DNA of 64,000 nt from assembly GCA_021325145.1 (NCBI GenBank), contig JAJPHR010000023.1:1-64000 (forward strand), read 5' to 3'. Positions 27,550 to 36,000 of the stretch are shown here, piece after piece (the stretch's first letter is position 1; every line of letters starts with the position of its first letter). Made by a program: the position numbers and the translations under genes. Source of the DNA: Verrucomicrobiota bacterium (GTDB lineage Bacteria > Verrucomicrobiota > Verrucomicrobiia > Limisphaerales > Pedosphaeraceae). The notes below the pieces were generated by a model. The model searched no databases. It was not told the origin of the DNA and worked only from the letters and a program-made list of their open reading frames with translations.

Positions 27550-28908
27550 ATGAGTGCAATCAAACTACGATTGATTGGTTTCGCCTTCGCCATTGTGATG
27601 GTGGCCTTGATGATCGGGTGGGCGGCTCACGCCAGCCTGAAGCGCGTCACCGAATTGAGCGACAAGCTTACCAGTGTGCAAATCGCCAGCTTCCAGACGG
27701 CGGATTACTTTCAAGCCCATTTGCAGAAGCTCGATTACGCGTTGCTGCGCTACCAGGTGCGGCGCGATCCTTTCGACCGTCAACAATTCCAGACCGGGTG
27801 GACCAATTTGAATGACTGGATCGATGTTCAACGGCCAACCCTCACCACCACCAACGAGCAGGCGATTCTCGACCGAATCAACGAGGCCTATGACGATTAC
27901 TTCGCCGCCACGAGCAACCTGCTTCAGGCCATCGACGCCAAGATGATTCCACCGGGCGACTCCAGCGGATTCGACCGTGTGGAGATTCAATCGCAGCGGT
28001 TGCTCGGTCTGGCTTACCAATTAGTCGATGCACATCGTGAATCGCTGACGCGCTTTGTGGCGGATTCGCACAAGTCCCTGTCATTTCTGCGGGGTCTCAT
28101 TTTCAGCTCCTTGTTCCTTCTGTTGATCCTGGGCGCATGGCTGGCCGGAGTGGTGTATCGTGATATGATAAATCCCATGCGCCTGAAATTGATCGAGAGC
28201 AACGCCATCATCGAACGCCAGGAGAAACTGGCCTCGCTCGGCGTCCTCGCGGCGGGCGTGGCGCATGAGATCCGCAACCCGCTGACAGCCATTAAAGCGC
28301 GGCTCTTCACCCAACGCAAAACGTTGCGCGCCGGTTCCGGCGAGTTGGAGGACGCGGACGTGATTGGAAAGGAAATTGACCGGCTGGAACATATTGTTCA
28401 GGACGTGCTCCAGTTTGCGCGTCCGTCCGAGCCCAAATTGGTGAAGCTTTCGGCGGGGGCCATTTTGCGCGAAGTGCGCGATCTGCTCGCCCCCCAAATG
28501 CAAAAGGCCGGCATCGAGTTGCGAGTGGACGCCTCGGGCGACGCGGTGCTGAACGCGGATGCGGGTCAGCTCAAACAGGTGCTGATCAACCTGGTTCAAA
28601 ATGCCGTGGACAGCATTGAAGGTTCCGGCCGCATCACCTTGCGCGAGCGGACGGGCAACGCGCGCTTGAATGGCCAACTCACTCCCGTGGCAATTTTGGA
28701 AGTCGAGGACACCGGCAGGGGCATGACATCCGAAGTCCAGAAGCGGTTGTTCGATCCCTTCTTTACCACCAAGGACGCCGGCACTGGTTTGGGGCTGGCC
28801 ATTGCGGCGCGGATCATCGGCAAACATGGCGGCGCGCTCGAGTTCCAAACCCTGGTCAACCGCGGCACCACCTTCGGCATCGTCCTGCCGCTATCCAATG
28901 GAATATGA
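27550..28908 (+). CDS. Sensor histidine kinase, NtrB-like
   Basis: 452 residues. Two membrane segments (about 8-26 and 182-203) enclose a helical periplasmic sensor (27-181) without a recognised ligand domain. Then come a HisKA domain with His239 in 'GVAHEIRNPLTAIKARL' and an HATPase domain with the N box 'QVLINLVQNAVDSI', G1 'VEDTGRGM', F 'FDPFFTTK' and G2 'GTGLGLAIA'. The H-box type matches kinases of sigma54-linked NtrBC/ZraSR systems. Its stop overlaps the start of the response-regulator gene (ATGA). The signal may relate to metal or envelope stress given the efflux operon nearby, but this is only suggested by position. Confidence 0.92.
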   Translation: MSAIKLRLIGFAFAIVMVALMIGWAAHASLKRVTELSDKLTSVQIASFQTADYFQAHLQKLDYALLRYQVRRDPFDRQQFQTGWTNLNDWIDVQRPTLTTTNEQAILDRINEAYDDYFAATSNLLQAIDAKMIPPGDSSGFDRVEIQSQRLLGLAYQLVDAHRESLTRFVADSHKSLSFLRGLIFSSLFLLLILGAWLAGVVYRDMINPMRLKLIESNAIIERQEKLASLGVLAAGVAHEIRNPLTAIKARLFTQRKTLRAGSGELEDADVIGKEIDRLEHIVQDVLQFARPSEPKLVKLSAGAILREVRDLLAPQMQKAGIELRVDASGDAVLNADAGQLKQVLINLVQNAVDSIEGSGRITLRERTGNARLNGQLTPVAILEVEDTGRGMTSEVQKRLFDPFFTTKDAGTGLGLAIAARIIGKHGGALEFQTLVNRGTTFGIVLPLSNGI

Positions 28909-30353
28909 TACAGGTTTCCAAAGTTCTTCTGATTGAAGACGACGCCAGCGCGGCGCAGGCTCTCCAGCGTGTCCTGGCCGCCGAAGGATACCGGGTCGCC
29001 TGTGAAGCGCGCGGCGATACCGGCTTGGCCGGCGCTCAACAGGAAGAGTTTGATGTCGTCATTACGGACTTGAGATTGCCCGGACTCAATGGTCTCGAAT
29101 TGGTCCGGCAACTTCATAGCGCCAAGCCCCGCCTGCCCATTATTCTCATGACGGCGCATGGCACCACCGAGACGGCCATCGAAGCAACCAAGCTGGGCGC
29201 GTACGATTACCTCGTCAAACCCTTCGAGATGGAGGAGCTCCTGTTCCTGGTCGAAAAGGCGGTCGAAAGCAGCCGCTTGATGACCCAGCCGGTGGAGATG
29301 GGCGACGTGCCCTCCGCGCGCAACGCGATCATCGGCAACAGCCGCCTCATGCAGAACATTTACAAGGAGATTGGCCGGGTCGCAGCCAAACCCGTGCCCG
29401 TGCTCATCCGCGGCGAAACCGGCACCGGCAAGGAACTGGTCGCTCGCGCAATCTATCAGCACAGCGACCGCAGCAAGGCGCCCTTCGTCGCAGTCAATTG
29501 CGCGGCCATCCCCGAAACGCTGCTCGAAAGCGAATTGTTCGGCCACGAACGCGGCGCATTCACCGGCGCCGACGTTCGCCGCATCGGCCGCTTCGAACAG
29601 GCCAGCGGCGGCACCTTGTTTCTCGACGAGATCGGCGACATGAGCATCGGCACCCAGGCCAAACTGCTCCGCGTGCTTCAGGAAAAATACATCCATCGCC
29701 TCGGCGGCAAGGAACCCATCCCGATCGATACCCGGGTAATCGCCGCGACGCACCGCGACCTGGAAGCGGCCTTGCGCGAAAAGCAGTTTCGGGAGGACCT
29801 TTACTATCGGTTAAACGTGGTGGTGATCCGGGTGCCCTCCTTGCACCAGCGGGCCGAGGACATCCCAAACCTCATCACCTATTTCCTGCAACGCCACGGC
29901 GCGGAGTTCGGCATCGATGCGCCGTCGATCCAGCCCGAAGCGGTCCAGTTCCTTCAACAACAACCGTGGCCGGGCAACGTGCGCGAATTGGAGAACATCG
30001 TGCGCCAGGCGCTGCTCCTGGCGGGCAAATACACCATCAGCCTCGACCACGTTCGTCAAGTCATGGCCAAGCCCGGCGAGACCGCGTCCGGCTCGAACCA
30101 ATCCGTCGCCGCCGGCATCGCGGACTACCTCGAGCGCGCCCGGCGCGGCGAAATGGAAGGCGTGTATGCGCGCGTGATCGAGGAAGTCGAACGCGAACTC
30201 TTCGCGCAGGCCATCCACATCGCCCAGGGCAACCAGGCGCGCGCCGCCCGCTGGCTCGGCGTCTCCCGCATCACCATGCGCGAGAAACTGCAATCGTTCG
30301 GACTGCATCCAACCCAGCGAGGTGAAGGGCAGGGGACTGAGGATGGTGGATAG
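28905..30353 (+). CDS. Sigma54-dependent response regulator, NtrC family
   Basis: 482 residues in three parts. The receiver has Asp55 and Lys105. The AAA+ domain (about 140-375) has Walker A 'GETGTGKE', the sigma54-contact loop GAFTGA at 217-222 and Walker B 'GGTLFLDEIGD'. A C-terminal Fis-type helix-turn-helix ('AIHIAQGNQARAARWLGVSRITMREKL') follows. Phosphorylation by the overlapping kinase gene's product would let it activate sigma54 promoters. No clear -24/-12 site was found in the flanking intergenic regions. Targets could be distant. Confidence 0.94.
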   Translation: MIQVSKVLLIEDDASAAQALQRVLAAEGYRVACEARGDTGLAGAQQEEFDVVITDLRLPGLNGLELVRQLHSAKPRLPIILMTAHGTTETAIEATKLGAYDYLVKPFEMEELLFLVEKAVESSRLMTQPVEMGDVPSARNAIIGNSRLMQNIYKEIGRVAAKPVPVLIRGETGTGKELVARAIYQHSDRSKAPFVAVNCAAIPETLLESELFGHERGAFTGADVRRIGRFEQASGGTLFLDEIGDMSIGTQAKLLRVLQEKYIHRLGGKEPIPIDTRVIAATHRDLEAALREKQFREDLYYRLNVVVIRVPSLHQRAEDIPNLITYFLQRHGAEFGIDAPSIQPEAVQFLQQQPWPGNVRELENIVRQALLLAGKYTISLDHVRQVMAKPGETASGSNQSVAAGIADYLERARRGEMEGVYARVIEEVERELFAQAIHIAQGNQARAARWLGVSRITMREKLQSFGLHPTQRGEGQGTEDGG

Positions 30354-30421
30354 AGGATGGAATATGGCGGGGCAGATTTTTCCCGGCCGGATTCGCTGCG
30401 CAAAGCCGGCAATAAAGATCA

Positions 30422-30625
30422 TTATGTGATTTCCTTTTCAGACGGGGAGTTTTTCGAATTTATTCTAGTCAATGAACATGTGAGGGTTTTGTCTGCAGGC
30501 GAATCCAGAGCATAACGTGGTTCATTCCCGAGGAAGCGCACGGGGTTATTGGCGGCGACGTAATCCTCCAGCCGTTCCGGCAGGAGGAGGGATTGATGAC
30601 GATCCAGACCACGGCGATGGTTCAT
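30422..30625 (-). pseudogene. IS1182-like transposase, N-terminal remnant
   Basis: From the ATG at 30625 the frame reads 'RGLDRHQSLLLPERLEDYVAANNPVRFL', which matches the N-terminus of IS1182-type transposases (family pattern 'DRxQ..LLPE.L.DYV..dNPVR'). The match stops at about 30528 and the frame continues with unrelated residues to a stop at 30422. The catalytic DDE region and the rest of the element are missing, so only a scar is left. Its inner end overlaps the start of the cassette-like gene. Confidence 0.7.
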
Positions 30626-31321
30626 GCTTGTATGAGACGCCGCGGCGGCGTAAACGTTTCAAAAATGCATGCGTTTTTACACGGCCTCGCGCTGCAGCTA
30701 ACGGCGGCGGGCCGTCGCATTTGCAATTGGCGCGCCTCGTGGCCGCCGTCGCTGAGCTTGGGTCGTTGGGACCAACCCTCGGACTTTATGCCGCCAGCTT
30801 CTTTAAGAGCAATGCAAGTCTTGGGAGCCATTGGTATCGAGTCCTATTGCACTCGCAACGGTATCAAGGATCCAGAAGTGTATTCATTTATTCGCCATTT
30901 ATGGAAGATCGTCGATGTCAGTGATCTTCCTGCTTGGAGCGGAGAGTGCACACGCCTTTGCGATCGGCTGATTGCTCGACTCGCAGCAGAGGGACAGGGT
31001 CATTTGCGTCACCTCTGCAATGCCGGATATGAGATTACCGCATCACAGATGTATACGATTTACAGGCCGGAGCGAGTTGCGCGAGACTTGCATGATGTTT
31101 CCGACCTTTCGAAATGCGATCTGGAGTCATTGGCAGCTTCCGACCTGTTTTGCCGCCATGATCGAGGATCGAGCGGCTGGGGTGAACCTGTGCCAGAGAG
31201 TTTGGTTTATGAGTGGAAAGAATTGGCCCAACAAATCGCTGCAGCCAACAGGGATAGCGCTAGCAGTTCCGCTGCGCGGTTCACGCTGTTTGGTCCCGCG
31301 TGGCTGAGCTCTAGTCGTTAG
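30593..31321 (+). CDS. Hypothetical protein of a cassette-like unit, ending inside an attC site
   Basis: Up to 242 codons. The stretch from about residue 65 ('DFMPPASLRAMQVLGAIGIE...VYSFIRHLWKIVDVSDLPAW') looks like a natural soluble helical protein. The first 30 codons overlap an antisense transposase remnant, so the true start may be the ATG at 30632, 30665 or later. The stop (TAG, 31319-31321) lies within the right core of an attC site, and about 30 C-terminal residues are translated attC sequence, as is common in integron cassettes. No function is recognised. Confidence 0.5.
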   Translation: MMTIQTTAMVHACMRRRGGVNVSKMHAFLHGLALQLTAAGRRICNWRASWPPSLSLGRWDQPSDFMPPASLRAMQVLGAIGIESYCTRNGIKDPEVYSFIRHLWKIVDVSDLPAWSGECTRLCDRLIARLAAEGQGHLRHLCNAGYEITASQMYTIYRPERVARDLHDVSDLSKCDLESLAASDLFCRHDRGSSGWGEPVPESLVYEWKELAQQIAAANRDSASSSAARFTLFGPAWLSSSR

Positions 31322-31323
31322 AC
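31226..31323 (+). other. Integron attC recombination site
   Basis: A 98-base site with the attC layout. The left core GCCCAAC (31226-31232) fits RYYYAAC and the right core GTTAGAC (31317-31323) fits GTTRRRY. The inner arms GCTGCAGCCA and TGGCTGAGC pair with exactly one unpaired G on the left arm, which is the extrahelical base expected of attC. A further GGGA/TCCC pairing lies within. One frame through the site reads 'NKSLQPTG', a peptide tail I recall from many integron-cassette annotations. No integrase gene is in the window, so this is a lone site. Confidence 0.75.
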
Positions 31324-31331
31324 TACGAGAA

Positions 31332-31814
31332 ATGCTCCCAGATTTCCAACTGCCTGTCGCCGCTGACGAACACGACCGGAAACTCTTATCGGATATTGAG
31401 CGCTTCGGCTGGCATGTCCTCAAGATTATGGGAGATGAGACCGGTCCTGAATATTGCTTTTCTGTGGGGCTTTATTACACGTTCGGACACCCAGAGATTC
31501 TCGTGATGGGACTGTCGCATTCGGTGGGGCATCAGTTCATCAACCTTGCGGCTGGGCACATTGCGAACGGGAGGGTCTTCCGACCCGGGGAGCGGACGGA
31601 CGACTTGGCCCAGGGATTTGCCTCCACCTTTGTTCCGGTTTCGATAAATCATTATCAGGAGTATCTTGGTTACGCTATTTGGTTTTATCGGCAGTTGAAG
31701 CAGCCATTCCCCGTTCTCCAGCTTGTATGGCCTGACAAGCAGGGCCGGTTTCCTCGGGAGAGCGATTATGACGAAAGATTTTTCAAGTTGCAGCGTTTAC
31801 TCGACGTGGGCTGA
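31332..31814 (+). CDS. DUF4262 domain protein
   Basis: 160 residues spanning one DUF4262 domain: 'DIERFGWHVLKIMGDETGPEYCFSVGLYYTFGHPEILVMGL' at the N-terminal half, and a C-terminal aromatic stretch 'YLGYAIWFYRQLKQPFPVLQLVWPDKQGRFP'. The function of the family is unknown. The ATG is 8 bases after the right core of an attC site, the usual spacing for a first gene in an integron cassette. No second attC follows, so the 3' boundary of a cassette cannot be drawn. The next gene starts 9 bases after its stop. Confidence 0.85.
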   Translation: MLPDFQLPVAADEHDRKLLSDIERFGWHVLKIMGDETGPEYCFSVGLYYTFGHPEILVMGLSHSVGHQFINLAAGHIANGRVFRPGERTDDLAQGFASTFVPVSINHYQEYLGYAIWFYRQLKQPFPVLQLVWPDKQGRFPRESDYDERFFKLQRLLDVG

Positions 31815-31823
31815 CAAGGCACT

Positions 31824-32219
31824 ATGAACGAAGAACAAGAAAAACAGAAAATCCGCGACCTCGTTGACACCTGGATACGCGCCTCCGCGGAAGGAGATGT
31901 GGACCTCGTTTTGACCCTCATGGCCGAGGATGTCGTCTTTCTATTGCCCGGTCAGCCGCCGATGCGTGGCCGGGATGCCTTTGCCGCGGCTTCGCGCTCA
32001 GCCATTGGAAGGATGCGCTTTGAAGGCCGGCCGGAGATTCAGGAGACCCATATCGCCGGCGACTACGCCATCTGCTGGAATTATCTCTCCGTGACGGTCA
32101 CTCCGTTGCCGGACGGGCCGCCCAAATGTCGGGCCGGAAACATTTTGTCGGTGTTTCGCAAAGAACCGGACGGCCGCTGGGTGCTTTTTCGTGACGCAAA
32201 CATGCTCACTGCCCAATGA
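31824..32219 (+). CDS. NTF2-like SgcJ/EcaC family protein (DUF4440)
   Basis: 131 residues with the compact alpha+beta cone fold pattern: 'IRDLVDTWIRASAEGDVDLVLTLMAEDVVFLLPGQPPMRGRDAF' then 'AGDYAICWNYLSVTV' and 'GNILSVFRKEPDGRWVLFRDANML'. Members of this group are small ligand-binding or isomerase-like proteins; no substrate can be inferred. It follows the DUF4262 gene closely and may be co-transcribed with it. A palindromic repeat begins 22 bases after the stop. Confidence 0.87.
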   Translation: MNEEQEKQKIRDLVDTWIRASAEGDVDLVLTLMAEDVVFLLPGQPPMRGRDAFAAASRSAIGRMRFEGRPEIQETHIAGDYAICWNYLSVTVTPLPDGPPKCRAGNILSVFRKEPDGRWVLFRDANMLTAQ

Positions 32220-32241
32220 ATCTAGTGCCAGGCCTTCCCCC

Positions 32242-32313
32242 GGGGCTGAAAGTCCAAACTATACCAGCCCAGGGCACGGCGAATCAGCAAGCGCCGCCCT
32301 GGGTTTCAGCCCC
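32242..32313. repeat. Palindromic repeat element
   Basis: Outer arms GGGGCTGAAA (32242-32251) and TTTCAGCCCC (32304-32313) are exact inverse complements, with inner arms CCCAGGGC..GGCG and CGCCGCCCTGGG. It would form a long hairpin downstream of the NTF2-like gene. It could be a dispersed REP-like element or a strong terminator. Confidence 0.7.
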
Positions 32314-32429
32314 AAAGAGATTCAAGCGCTGTAAGCGCGAGCTAAAGCTTCCCGCCTTAAGCTTGTTTGGCTCGGAGCAGCGTATGATTCGATTGCAATA
32401 TCGAACCGACAGTTGTATATCAGGTATCA

Positions 32430-32557
32430 AAGCGCATGGGCATCCTCCACAACCTGAAGCTCCGGTTCTCGCCATCGAAGATTGTATTCTCACCCTCCAA
32501 GAGGATAGACTTCCAGTGCCGGAGGAACGCTTCGACGCGCTGCTCGTGGCGGTATGA
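32430..32557 (+). pseudogene. HicB-like antitoxin remnant (C-terminal end)
   Basis: The frame ending at the stop 32555-32557 closes with 'LAIEDCILTLQEDRLPVPEERFDALLVAV', which resembles the C-terminal end of HicB-type antitoxins. The start of the next frame overlaps it as ATGA, as in intact hicBA or hicB-like/hicA pairs. Upstream of about 32470 the frame has no HicB character, so most of the gene is gone. Confidence 0.4.
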
Positions 32558-32640
32558 GCAAGTTGCCCCAGGTTTCCGGATCGGATGTTGTCCGTGCGCT
32601 ACAGAAGATCGACTTCTCAGTTTGTTGCCAGCACCGATTG
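32554..32640 (+). pseudogene. HicA-like toxin remnant (N-terminal end)
   Basis: Begins 'MSKLPQVSGSDVVRALQKIDFSV', the typical start of HicA mRNA interferases, then diverges before the catalytic His region ('RGSH'-type motif absent). The open frame continues to 32982 with no HicA features. This is a degraded toxin fragment, not an active interferase. Confidence 0.5.
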
Positions 32641-32665
32641 CTGAGCTTGATCTTAGGCTCATTGC

Positions 32666-32929
32666 ATGAAGACATCATCCAAATATGCGAACATGGCGAC
32701 CGTGCTGGCGGGTTTCGGTGCGGTGGCTCTTGTCGGTGTCTATTATCCCATCATCAATCGGGCGCAGTTCAGGATCGACTTCCATCGGCACAATATGCCA
32801 CTCGGCTGGTGTCTATTGGGCACTCCGGTGTCATTGGCGATTTTGGCCGCGTCATGGCATTTAAATCGCAAGGCAGGACGCATAAAGCGAGAGGAAGAGA
32901 AAGGGCCGCCGTCTGGCCCTGCCCGGTAG
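32666..32929 (+). CDS. Small hypothetical membrane protein
   Basis: 87 residues with two hydrophobic segments ('MATVLAGFGAVALVGVYYPII' and 'GWCLLGTPVSLAILAASWHL') and a basic cytoplasmic tail ('RKAGRIKREEEK'). No family is recognised. It overlaps the out-of-frame extension of the HicA remnant and precedes glnE by 71 bases. The hydropathy pattern suggests a genuine small membrane protein, but no clear ribosome-binding site is seen. Confidence 0.5.
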   Translation: MKTSSKYANMATVLAGFGAVALVGVYYPIINRAQFRIDFHRHNMPLGWCLLGTPVSLAILAASWHLNRKAGRIKREEEKGPPSGPAR

Positions 32930-33000
32930 CGAACCGGTGCAATCGAATCTCGCGGGTTGTGCGAAGGATAGTTCCATTCTAGGGTGTATTGCATTCGTAG

Positions 33001-36000
33001 ATGCCACGCACCAAGAAACACCGCGCCAAATCCATCGGCGCCCGCGATTCAACCGGAGCTTCCGTCGTGAAAAGCCCGGCTTGGGCCAAAGCCGTCAAGG
33101 CCAGCGCCGATGCGGAGCGTTCGCGGCATTATTTGCAATTGCTGCTCGCCGCTCCGGCCATCGCGTCCGATTTGAGACGCGCCTCGCCAGAGCAAGCCCG
33201 GATTCTTTGCGCGCTGTTCAGTGGGTCGCAGGCGTTGAGCGGGTGGCTGGTTTCGCATCCGGAATCGCTGGGCCGGCTGACGCCGGAGTTGTTACAGCAT
33301 CCGCGCTGGGAGCAAGGCTTGCGGCGGGAAGTGGATCGATGGCTTGCGCCCCTGCTGCAAGCGCGGGACTACGCGGTCGCATTGAGCCGGTTGCGCGAGT
33401 TCAAGCAACAGGAGATGCTGCGGATTGCCGTGCGCGATCTCGCGCGCCTGGCAAATGTCCGCGAAATCATCGGGGAACTTTCCAGCGTGGCCGATGTCTG
33501 CCTGGCGGCGGTTTGCCGGATTTGCGAACAGCAACTCATCGAGCGCCACGGCCAGCCTTATCATCAAGATGCCGAAGGACGCTGGCATCCGACGGCGTTC
33601 GCCGTGCTCGGTCTGGGCAAGTTGGGCGGCCAGGAGTTGAACTACAGTTCGGACGTGGATGTCATCTGCGTTTACTCCGAGGAAGGCCAGGTTTTCCAGA
33701 ACCCGCCCGCCATGCCTAAATCCCCTCAGTCGGAGCGCAGAGCTCCAGCTCTGCGTGGTGATAAGTCCAGGACTTTACGCCCGCCTTCAGGTAAAGCGGC
33801 AAGCGCCTCTGCCCCGTCCATGTCCAATCATCAATTTTTCAAGCGCCTGGCGGAGGCGTTTGTCGGCGAAATTAGCCGAATGACCGAGCAGGGAATGCTC
33901 TACCGCATCGACTTGCGGCTGCGGCCGGAAGGCGACGCCGGTCCACTGGCAAGATCGCTCACGAGCTACGAGAATTATTACGCGCAATGGGGCCAGACCT
34001 GGGAACGGATGATGTTGATCAAAGCGCGTTGTGTCGCCGGCGACCCGGCGCTGGCGGCGGAGTTTTTGGAAACGGTCCAGCCGTTTCGCTACCCGCGCTC
34101 CCTCGACAAAGGCGTGCTTCAGGAGATCGGAGCGATGAAGGACCGCATCGAACGCGAGGTCGTGAAGTCAGGTGAACTGGACCGAAACGTGAAGCTGGGC
34201 CGCGGTGGCATCCGGGAAATTGAGTTTATCGCGCAGACCTTGCAATTGATCAACGCGGGCCGCGTGCCCTTCTTGCAAGGCTCGCAAACCTTGCCGGCGC
34301 TGGACAAATTGGTGCAATACGAGCTGCTCGACTCCGGCGAAGCTCAGGCGTTGACCAAGGCGTATGAATTTTTGCGCGACACCGAGCATCGTCTGCAAAT
34401 GGAGGACAATCTGCAGACCCATACGCTCCCGGCCGGGCGCGACGCCCGGGAACGGCTGGCGGCCCTCATGGGTTTCAAGAACGCGCAGGAGTTTGAAGCG
34501 GCCCGCGCGGAGCACACGCGCAACGTGCGGCGCGTTTACGATCACCTGCTGCGCGCGCAAGCCCCTGAGCAGCGCGAGGAATTGCCACGCGATTTCGCGG
34601 CGGGTGAAGCCGTTTGGAAACAGTTGCTCGCCGAATATTCCTTCAGGAACGTCGATCAAGCCTTCCGAAGGTTGAATGAATTTGTCCATGGCCCCGGTTA
34701 TGTGCACGTGAGCAATCGCACGACCGATCTCGCCTTGCAACTGTTGCCGAAGCTGTTCGCAATGTGCCCGAAGGTAGCGACATCGCGCTGCGATGTCCCC
34801 GCCCGCGCTCCAACGGGCGGAACGAATGGCCCACCCCCGCGCCTTTCCGATCCAGACCGCGTGCTGACGCGGTTAGACACCTTCATCAGCGCCTACGGCA
34901 CGCGCGCCATGTTGTTTGAGATGTGGGCGCGCAATCCGGCGTTGTTCGAGTTGCTCCTGCTCCTCTTTGACCGGTCGGAATTCCTGGCCGAGACCGCCAT
35001 TCGTTCGCCGGATTTGGTGGACGGGCTGGTTTTGGGCGGGCGGCTGCGCCAGCGCAAAAGTTCCGCCGAGATTCTGGAGGACCTGCGCCATGGTCGAAAC
35101 GATCCCGATCAACACGTCTGGCTGCGCCGTTACCACCAGGTCGAGCAGATGCGGATCGGCCTGCGGGATATTTTGGGAATGGCCGACGCCGAACAAAACC
35201 TCGCCGAACTCTCGGCGCTCGCCGAGGCGTGCCTGCAATACGCGTTGGAAGTCGTTCTGCGCAAAAACAAGATCAAGCGCCAGCCGCTCGTGATCATTGG
35301 ATTGGGAAAACTCGGCGGCGCGGAAATCAACTACGGCTCCGACCTCGACATTATTTTTGTCACCGATGCCGCAGTGAAGGAACTGCCGCGACTTCAACGC
35401 CTTGCGGTGGAGGTGATGGAACTCCTTTCCGCGCGCACGGAATTGGGGATGGTCTTTCAGACTGATGCCAGGCTGCGTCCCGACGGGGAGAAAGGTTTGC
35501 TGGTTAACACGCTCGACGCGCATGAGAACTATTACCGGCACCGCGCGCAGCTTTGGGAAATCCAAACGCTTACCCGCGCCAGGCTAGTGGCGGGGAACCT
35601 GGAGTTGGGACGGCGCTTTGAAGAAATGGCGGCGTTATTGACGGACTTTCGGCCCGAAAACGTCGCCGCCGGATTTGCTCCAGAGCCCAAGCCAGCGCAA
35701 ACACTCCGGAAGCGCACAACCAAGGCCGCGGCTGAAGTACGGAAGTCCGGCCTGTCCGCTTATTCGCCGGATTGGCGGGGCAAAATTGCGCACATGCGGG
35801 AACGGATCGAAAAGGAACGCACGCCAACAGGCAAGGACGCGCTCGCCATCAAGACGGGCCGCGGCGGTTTGATGGACGCGGAATTCATTGCCCAGACACT
35901 TTGCCTGGCGCACGGATGGCAGGAGGCAAACACGTTGCGCGCTCTGATCCGGGCACGCGACGAGGGCGTGTTAAAACAATTGGAAGCGGACTCACTCATC

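Noticed and set aside
28596-29753. 385-codon open frame on the minus strand
   Set aside because: Antisense to the kinase and sigma54 regulator genes, whose catalytic motifs are all on the plus strand.
32420-32662. 80-codon minus-strand frame over the HicB/HicA remnant
   Set aside because: The plus strand carries recognisable HicB/HicA ends; the minus frame has no family resemblance.
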